Program-made: the position numbers and the translations under genes
Shown here: positions 56,781 to 64,000 of the stretch, piece after piece
Layout: every line of letters begins with the position of its first letter
Position numbering within the stretch: position 1 is the first letter of the stretch
From: Euonymus europaeus
Taxonomy: Eukaryota > Streptophyta > Magnoliopsida > Celastrales > Celastraceae
Direction: 5' to 3'
NCBI GenBank assembly: GCA_963580455.1
Contig: OY756961.1
Span: 19,697,001 to 19,761,000, forward strand
DNA length: 64,000 bases
Notes under the pieces: generated by a model
Seen by the model: the letters and a program-made list of their open reading frames with translations, nothing else
Told to the model about the DNA's origin: nothing
Database searches by the model: none

Positions 56781-58130
56781 ATGGATGAAGTTGTTCAAAA
56801 CATGGCTGCTTTTTCTCTCACCTCAGAAGAGGGGGAAGTAGTTGTTCTTCAGGAAGAGGCGATCCAAGAGAATCTTAAAGAATTACCTAATAGTGTTGTG
56901 GGTAAGCTTCTTACTCAACGGATCTTGAATAAAACTGCTGTACGAACAGTCTTCAGGAAGGCATGGGGATTCGGTGAAGAACTGAAAATTCTGGATCTTG
57001 GGCCAAACTTATTCCAATTTATCTTTCCAACTGAGTATTCCATGGTCAGAGTTATGGAAGACGCTCCATGGTATATGGATAATCATATGCTGGTTCTTAA
57101 AAAATGGGAGATGGGAATGAGTGTTGGCAATGTCAAGTTTGAATACTATCCGTTCTGGGTCCAAGCACATGGCCTTCCTCTCGTCTGTCACTCTTCTAAG
57201 GTTCCAGTATCTCCGGGTGCTGCTGTGAGGGGTTTTCTTATGACAGATAATCGGCCCAACTACCGATCCTCAAATGAGTATTTGCATTTTAGAGCTAATG
57301 TGAGCTTGACTAAAGCTCTCCGTCGGGGTAGTATGGTGCTAACCCCGGATGGCTCCGAGGTGTGGGTAGCATTTCGGTATGAGCGCTTAATCGAATTTTG
57401 TTTCTTCTGTAATTGTATGGGTCATGATGAGAAAAGATGTGGCCTTCATTTTGAAGCTTCCAAAACTTCGAGAGTGGATTCCTTCTCTTATGGTCCTTGG
57501 TTGTGTTATACTCCTTTGGGTGTTAGGCAGCGGAATTTCAACTCTACTCTGCCTAATTCCCAATCTGAATCGACAAATTCCACTCATGGGGATACAATAA
57601 ATGTTCTTCACTCGGACATGGCTGCTCATCAGGTGGCTAGTGTGGGGAAATCTAGGGGAGACCTGGTTACTGAATCTAGAGTTGTGGCAAAGGAGGGTCT
57701 AGTTTCATCTCACTTATCTTTCCCGAGCTCTAAGGAGAAAGATCAGTCTTCCAAGGCTCAGGAGATGTCTCTGTACTCTGAAGTTAGTATGACGGCTGGA
57801 GCTCTAAATGTTATGAATGAAAATGAGGTAATGGGGAGTACCCTAATTACGGGTGGTGTCGTGAGTTCTTCCTCAACACTCCGAAAGAAAGGTGCTAGAC
57901 TGGAGCTGAAGGCGAGAAAGGGTGCAATTAAAAAGGGTGGTATATCTACAGAGATCAATATGGCTGAACCACCCCTGATTGGCACTAAACATCCTTCTTG
58001 TGCTAGAGAGTCAGAGGACTTTGACCCGATTCTTCTTAAGAAGCTCAAAGTCGTCCTTGGTGAGAAGGACATATCTCCAAACTTATTATCGGCGGTGGCT
58101 GACGTGGATCAGTCACGCCGGTCCCATTGA
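56781..58130 (+). CDS. LINE ORF1: DUF4283 and CCHC zinc knuckle
   Basis: Open for about 450 codons from ATG 56781 (MDEVVQNMAAFSLTSEEGE). An earlier ATG at 56727 would add 18 residues, but the family usually starts as here. The N-terminal DUF4283 RNA-binding region (about 20-150) includes KAWGFGEELKILDLGPNLF, DAPWYMDNHMLVLKKW and FWVQAHGLPL. A CX2CX4HX4C knuckle, CFFCNCMGHDEKRC, follows at about 210-223. The rest is a low-complexity Ser-rich tail. Plant LINE ORF1 proteins bind the element RNA. Its integrity contrasts with ORF2. The stop (TGA, 58128-58130) overlaps the start of the ORF2 frame. Confidence 0.8.
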   Translation: MDEVVQNMAAFSLTSEEGEVVVLQEEAIQENLKELPNSVVGKLLTQRILNKTAVRTVFRKAWGFGEELKILDLGPNLFQFIFPTEYSMVRVMEDAPWYMDNHMLVLKKWEMGMSVGNVKFEYYPFWVQAHGLPLVCHSSKVPVSPGAAVRGFLMTDNRPNYRSSNEYLHFRANVSLTKALRRGSMVLTPDGSEVWVAFRYERLIEFCFFCNCMGHDEKRCGLHFEASKTSRVDSFSYGPWLCYTPLGVRQRNFNSTLPNSQSESTNSTHGDTINVLHSDMAAHQVASVGKSRGDLVTESRVVAKEGLVSSHLSFPSSKEKDQSSKAQEMSLYSEVSMTAGALNVMNENEVMGSTLITGGVVSSSSTLRKKGARLELKARKGAIKKGGISTEINMAEPPLIGTKHPSCARESEDFDPILLKKLKVVLGEKDISPNLLSAVADVDQSRRSH

Positions 58131-61100
58131 AAGCTATATTTTGGAACTGTCGGGGCTCGGGGAACCCCCGTACAGTTCATGCCTTGCGCCGCATGGTGCA
58201 GCTTCTTTCTCCCAAGTTTTGTTTCCTCTCAGAAACTCGTCTCTCTTCTTCAGGCTCCGAATCTCTTCGCTTGAAATTGAATTACAGCTCATGTTTGTCT
58301 GTTCCTCGGTCCGGCTTGGGAGGTGGTCTCTTGCTCCTATGGAATAATGATTGTGATCTCTCCATCTCTTCCTTTTCCCAATGTCACATTGATTCAGTGG
58401 TTCATCTGTCAAATGGTCTTTCTTGGCTAATTATGAGACTTCTAGCAGTTTCGGCAGGTCAGGCAGTTTAATACAGAATTTTTGTTGTGCTTTACAGGAT
58501 TGTGCTCTCTTGGATATTGGTTTTTCAGGTCCTTCTTTTACATGGTCCAACAAGCGCAGAGGTCCAAATTTGGTTGAGGAACGACTGGACAGAGTAGTGG
58601 CCTCTGATTCCTGGAGTGCCCTTTTTCCTGATGCTCATCTATCGCATTTAGCTTCCCCTGTCTCAGATCACTGTCCTATTTTGCTTAACACTACAGGTCA
58701 GTGGCCGAATCCTTCTGGGCATAGGAGGTTCCTTTTTGAAGCATTTTGGTGCATTAAGCCTGAATGTGGAAATATTGTGGCCTCCTCCTAGAGGTCTTCT
58801 AGCAATTCTACCTTGGAGAGCATTTCGGCCCAACAATCTTCTTGTACCTCTCAACTTGCATCTTGGAAAGTAGGGTCTTTAGGTTATTTGGAAATGGAGA
58901 TTAAGCATAAAGAAAAAGTAATCAGGCTCATTCGGAATAGAGGTTCTCATCGGAGTAATCAAGAACACCAAGCCAGGTTAGAATTTCTTGAACAAGACTT
59001 AAATGCTCTATTTTATTGGCAGGAGGTTGCTTGGCGTCAGAGATCACGCCAAAATTGGCTTCGCCTTGGTGACCGGAATACCAAATACTTTCACAGGAAG
59101 GCTAATCAGAGACGGAAATGCAATGTTATTATTGGAATCAAGTCTCCTGATGGCTCTTGGGTGGAGGGTGTGAAAAATTTTAAGCCTTTGATAGTTGACC
59201 ACTTTGCTGATATATTTACATCATCTAACCCTGTGCTATCGGATGATCTTTTTCCCGACTTTGGTTCCCAAATATCTTCAGATATGCATCTCAAGCTTTC
59301 TGAAAATTTTTCAGCGGAGGAAATAAAGTCAGTGGTCTTCAGTATGCATCCATCAAAGTCCCCTGGACCGGATGGGCTTCCAGCTATCTTTTTCCAGAAA
59401 TATTGGCACCTTGTGGGTCCTTCTGTAATTACAGCTTGCCTTAACTTTCTGAATGAGAGGATTTTTCATGATCCCATAAATCACACTTTGATTGCTCTAA
59501 TTCCAAAGGTTCAAGGCCCGAACTTGTCTCGGATTTTTGCCCCATCAGCCTTTGCAACACGATCTATAAGATTATTACCAAATGTATCTGTAACAGGTTG
59601 AAACCAATCATGTCAACTCCGATCTCCCCTGAACAAAGTGGTTTTATTTCTGGTAGGCTTATTTCTGATAATCTGATAGTTTCGGCTGAAGTATTCCACT
59701 ATCTTAAATGTCTTCGACAAGGCCAGCAAGGTTATATGGCTTTGAAGCTCGACATGAGCAAAGCCTATGACCGGGTAGAATGGGATTTTCTCTTTTTTAT
59801 GTTGAAGAAACTTGGTTTTTCTTCCCACTAGATCTCTATGATTCGTACTTGTGTTACTTTTGTGTCTTTCTCATTTATTATAAATCGGGAAGTTCGAGGA
59901 TTTATAAAGCCATCTCGAGGGCTAAGTCAAGGAGATCCTTTTTCTCCTTTCCTATTCTTGTTTTGTACAGAAGGTCTCTCTTATCTTATTCACCAGCGCA
60001 TTCAAAATGCCTCCCTTCATGGTATCCGAATCAGTCGCAGGGCTCCTATAATATCTCATTTACTATTCGCAGATGATAGTCTGATGTTTTGTAAGACCAA
60101 TTTACTTGAAGGCTACATGATGCTAGACACTATTCACCAGTATGAGATGTTGTCGGGTCAGGTTCTAAATGTGGGGAAATCTTCAGTTTTATTCAGCAGT
60201 AATGTGGGGGATGAGCTTCGATCCTCCTTAAGAGGCCTTCTACATATGCCTGATTTCAGAGATGATTCCTCTTATCTTGGCTTGCCCACAATGGTTTTGC
60301 GCAATAGGAGGAATACTTTTCAATTCTTGAAGGATCGGGTCTGGAAGAAATTAAAAGGGTGGAAAGAAAAATCTTTCTCTCAAGCGGGTAGGGCAACCTT
60401 GATAAAGTCTGTTATTCAAACTATTCCATCTTATGCCATGAGTATATTTAGGCTACCGAAAGTTTTATGTGAGGAATTAAATAGGCTCTCCAGGGAGTTC
60501 TTATGGAGTGGTTCTTCATCAAACAAAAAACTGCATTGGGTTAACTGGAAAAGCATTTGTAGTCCTATGTCAACTGGAGGTTTGGGCTTTCAAGATATGT
60601 TCCACTTTAATACGGCTCTCTTGGCAAAAAAAGGGTGGAGATTGATTAGTGACGACGAATCTTTGTGCAGTCGTATGATTAAAGCTAGATATAACTGGAA
60701 CTTTTCTATCTGCTGCAAAAGGTACAAACCCTTCTTATGTATGGTCCAGTCTTATATCTGCTAGAGAATTGCTTCGGAAGGGAGTTCGTTGGAGGGTTGG
60801 TAATGGGCTTACTATTAAGGTTTGGGCGGACCCATGGGTTCCGAATATTCCTCTTGGTATTCCTTCTCCTTTGCCTTCGGTTGGTACGATAGATCTAACA
60901 GTAGCTGATTTGATTATTCCTGGAGCTTGCTCATGGGATCTGTAATTGATATCATCCATCTTCTAGCCTTCTGACATTGCTGCTATTATTTCCATTCCAA
61001 TTTGTTCTCGGTCTCCAAGGGATTCTATCATGTGGAGTCCAAACAATGATGGGAACTTTACAGTTAACTCAGCCTATATATTTTCTTGTTCTCCTCTAGA

Positions 61101-61824
61101 GGAAACTTTAATTCCAACTGTGTCCCTCCCGCAAATTCCTTGGTCCAAGTTATATAGGCTTCATCTTCCCCCATGTGTTCTAAACTTTGCTTGGAGACTA
61201 GGAAAAAATGCCCTTCCCACTCGAGACAATCTTCTAAAGAGAGGTGTGGAAATTGATGCTTCATGTCCTTGTTGTCATTTTGAATTTGAGTCCAGCTTAC
61301 ACTTGTTTTGGAGCTGTCCATATTTCAATGAAATTTGAGGTCCCAAGCGTGCTCTTTTTAGGAACCTTCTCAAAGCAGAACCAAATTCTCTGACATGGTT
61401 TGGGTTCATGGTTAATCTTTTTTCGGATGCTAATTTGGTGGACACTTTGTGCCTCTTTTACTGTCACTGGAATTCTAGGAACAAGTTAATTCATGAAGAT
61501 GCTCTTCCTTCCATTTATGATATCAAGCTGAAGGCTGGCTTGTTATCCTCTTCTATGAGTTTCATACATGGCCCTTCAGCTCCTTCCTCTTTTTCACGAA
61601 CTAGGCTACCTACATGGTGTGCACCAAGTGCGGGGTCCTTTAAAATCAATGTTGATGCTGCTTGGTCTCCCTCCACGGCTACAGCAGGTGTGGGTGCAGT
61701 CATTCGAGGCAGTAGAGGGGAGGTGGTAGCTGCTGGATATCACCAGATTCCCTTTGCGGGGGGAAGTTGCCTTGCCGAAGCTCGTGCTTTCATGTTTGGA
61801 TTAGAGATAGCTAGTCAAATTTGA
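58127..61824 (+). pseudogene. LINE ORF2: endonuclease-RT-zinc finger-RNase H, broken
   Basis: It starts at a TTG codon (KAIFWNCRGSG), likely a lost ATG. Endonuclease: WNCRG and SETR are present; at about 58435-58465 the middle part, including the GDFN region, is deleted; then PSFTWSNKR and VSDHCPI. RT: SPGPDGLPAIFF, a frameshift near 59550-59600, LKLDMSKAYDRVEW, a TAG at 59829-59831, then GLSQGDPFSPFLF and the catalytic LLFADDSLMF near 60065. A frameshift near 60716 precedes WRVGNG and VWADPWVP. The zf-RVT domain (61030-61338) has LNFAWRLGKNALPTRDNL. RNase H (about 61640-61824) retains INVDAAW and AEARAFMFGLE, then ends early. Confidence 0.85.
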
Positions 61825-61960
61825 TCAATACCTTGAATGAGCCCGTGAACGTGAAATACAAGTTTTTTACTCTTTTGTTTCTTCAAACTCTTTAGGCCTT
61901 CATAATATTCGTGGATATTTTTTCCTTGTAATGCCTAGGAGGCTATGAGAGCTTTAAATC

Positions 61961-63025
61961 CAAATGCAAGTTTATTACTTTTGGTTAATTATGAAATTTG
62001 TGTGATTTTGTATAATTATATTGGATTTTATATTGATGGATTTCGAGGAATTAAGTTTAATAACAATGTGATTCAAAAGCAACAAAAATTCATCCGATGA
62101 AAATAAAGTCTTTGAAACATATGGATTATTACGTGAATTATGATATTAATCTCTTCCTTTCCAGCAAATGCCCCTTCCAAATTTATACATTTGATTTCAT
62201 TTGAAAATATTAATATGTATTAACAACAATTTTTGAGTATCATGTCATACAATGTCATTGAGTTTTCTTCTCTTTTATTTTCTTGCTACGTGAGTGAAGA
62301 ATTTGATATAGATTTCAACGAGGAGAAAGAGGATGTGAATGTAAAGACTACACTTTCTATGTCTCGACTTCATATGCTGACTGTCCTAACTATGGGATCT
62401 CCTGTGGTACGTCATATGTTCTTAAATCATTCACGTATTAGCAAAGAGTTGAGTTTTTTCTATTTGAATTTGATGGATTTTAGAATTAAATTATTTTGTT
62501 AATTGGAATTTTGTTAACTTATCATGTAAAGAAATGAACATATAGTTTCTAAATTCACAGATTTTATCATATTAGCTTACAAGTGAATAAAGTTCTAGCT
62601 AATATTTGAATATACTTACTTTTGGGTTGCTTATAACCAACTTGCAAGGATAAGTTTTGTCCCTTAAATTATCCTTTTATTAGTATTTTTGTGACTTCCT
62701 GAATGTTATATTTTGAGAGCGTTATGTTAGAAAACTATTACTATACTTGTGTATAAGGGTTAGGGGCACTTCGCATTCAAACTTTCTAGAATAACAACAA
62801 GTCTGTGTGATGTGTTATGCATTAGAACATTTCTGATTTTTTAGTACATTTTTTTTTGGATTTGAATCTATTGAAGGCTAAAAGTTTGTGTTACATGTAA
62901 ATTTAAAATTATTTTTGTTATCCAATATGTGAACTTTTTTGTGAGAAAGCCATCACCACATATATCCATACATACATGATTGAATGATATGTTTGAACTA
63001 GATGATATATGCTTAGTGTTTGATA
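61961..63025. other. AT-rich region with a possible exon
   Basis: An exon-like plus-strand stretch, about 62290-62406 (FDIDFNEEKEDVNVKTTL), is bounded on its right by a GTACGT donor. I do not recognise it and cannot find its partners. The rest is AT-rich spacer. Confidence 0.3.
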
Positions 63026-63288
63026 CTCCCTCCGTCTCATTTTAATTGTCTCCTTCACTTTTTTACACAGTTTAAGAAAATATTTAATTCTCTTTCAATT
63101 TGACATTTATACCCTTATTTATAATGTGTATGGTTATTGAGTTCATTGTTGAGCTTTTCAAGTTAAATGTATAAATAAGGGTAAAATGAGAAAAAATGGG
63201 AAAAAATAGCTTTCATTAATTGAAATGCACATGCATTTTGGGACATCCCAAAAAAGAATAAAGGACAATTAAAATGGGATGGAGGGAG
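63026..63288. mobile_element. Stowaway-like MITE (Tc1/mariner-type)
   Basis: 263 bp, starting CTCCCTCCGTCTCATTTTAA and ending with its inverted complement. The terminal 25 bases match with two mismatches. A TA dinucleotide flanks each side (63024-63025 and 63289-63290), as expected of Stowaway elements moved by mariner-type transposases. No coding capacity. The interior also has a partial inner inverted repeat (ATACCCTTATTTAT against ATAAATAAGGGTA). Confidence 0.92.
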
Positions 63289-63290
63289 TA

Positions 63291-64000
63291 TTATTTTTCA
63301 TGTCATCTAACATTAATTTTGCATTGATTTTGTCATTAAATCATGAATGTCAACATTCCCGGAAAAAAATATTCACTCACATGACTGACTGGACAACCAT
63401 AATTGTCAGCACAAAAGAAGACACTAAAAGAGGCTATGTTCCTTATGCGTTAGCAAGAAAGATGGTTGTCACTTGTATATTAACGATGATCTTTTCTTCA
63501 CTTGAGAGATGGTACTATGATGTATGTATATTTTAAGTAGACTTCTAATTATTTTTACAAGTTCTACATTGATTATGAAAGGTTGCCTATTTTTCATGTT
63601 GAAACAACAAAAGTTGGGACTGTATTTCAGAAGTTATATTCCTACATATTTGATGTAGATGAGGTTGGGGTATCAAGAAAGACAGATAGACCTATGCATA
63701 GTGTCATATTTGTTGTCAATTTTGATAAGTTAATGTTTTTAATCTCAATTATTCGAGAAAATTTTGTTCATAAAGTTATCACAAGATTAATTGTCTCATG
63801 TTAACTAGTCTATTATATATGACTGCTTTATATATAAATATAAAATAAATATTATTCTCAATAAATCTATACCTTTTCATGTGAAAATTTTTAGTTAAAA
63901 TTTAATATTATGTGTTTATGTAAACTATATACCCCTAACTCAATTATAATTTGATAATATATTTCTAAATTAATATTTTATAACAAATAAAATTATAGAT
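63291..64000. other. AT-rich end of window with unrecognised short ORFs
   Basis: Two plus-strand frames (about 63345-63536 and 63583-63804, e.g. TDWTTIIVSTKEDTKRGYVP and FHVETTKVGTVFQKLYSY) look mildly coding-like but match no family I know, and no joining introns are clear. They could be degraded exons of the gene or element hinted at near 62300. Confidence 0.3.

Larger units (their letters stand above)
56641..61960 (+). mobile_element. Decayed L1-type LINE (non-LTR retrotransposon)
   Basis: ORF1 (intact) is followed by a broken ORF2 with endonuclease, RT, zinc-finger and RNase H parts in plant L1 order. Endonuclease has an internal deletion, RT has one frameshift and one nonsense codon, a later frameshift lies near 60716, another nonsense at 61336, and RNase H is cut at 61824. 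The exact 5' end, poly(A) tail and target duplication could not be identified, so the outer limits are approximate. It cannot be autonomous. Confidence 0.85.

Noticed and set aside
1..64000. tRNA, rRNA or organellar insertions
   Set aside because: No T-arm-like GGTTCGA boxes in a cloverleaf context and no rRNA-like blocks were noticed on either strand.

Overview
This window is nuclear DNA of a flowering plant, most likely a eudicot. The evidence is AT-rich intergenic sequence, GT-AG introns, one intact 12-exon plant gene on the minus strand that I recognise as VARICOSE (the EDC4/Ge-1 mRNA-decapping scaffold), and the standard plant transposon families. I cannot name the species. Nothing bacterial, organellar or CRISPR-like was seen.

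Layout. 1-365 and 9411-9515 hold the two halves of one minus-strand coding exon split by an old Ty1/Copia element (366-9410, 5-bp target duplication with one mismatch). That Copia element is itself interrupted by an unclassified insertion of about 3.8 kb (2127-5964). 10381-17749 is the VARICOSE gene. 18.0-22.2 kb is AT-rich spacer with a broken FAR1-type DNA-binding gene fragment (19006-19661) and degenerate telomere-like CCTAAA tracts (about 20.9-21.3 kb). 22209-25289 is a probable Helitron carrying a broken RPA/OB-fold gene. 25473-38434 is a very young 13-kb LTR element on the minus strand, with 2767-bp LTRs and a perfect CATAA duplication. It has no reverse transcriptase; its two ORFs look like diverged relatives of each other. 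38837-48495 is a young Athila-type Ty3/gypsy element with 1126-bp LTRs and a perfect GTAAT duplication. Its gag-protease and RT-RNaseH-integrase frames are separated only by one in-frame TAG. 49328-54096 is an old degenerate minus-strand Ty3/gypsy element. 56.6-61.9 kb is a decayed L1-type LINE. 63026-63288 is a Stowaway-like MITE.

How the parts relate. VARICOSE is the only gene that looks functional. Its whole 3' side and most of its 5' side are retroelements. Judged by LTR divergence read by eye, the 13-kb pol-less element is the most recent arrival (about 6 substitutions in 2767 bp), the Athila element is next (10 in 1126 bp), and the Copia, minus-strand Ty3 and LINE copies are old. The pol-less element must have been copied by enzymes made elsewhere. 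The Athila copy about 400 bp away is not an obvious partner, because the two have different primer-binding sites.

The most unusual object is the two-ORF, pol-less element. Its internal region also carries recurring 21-bp hairpins and several tandem arrays. All coordinates and splice sites come from reading the sequence by eye, without alignment or database searches.
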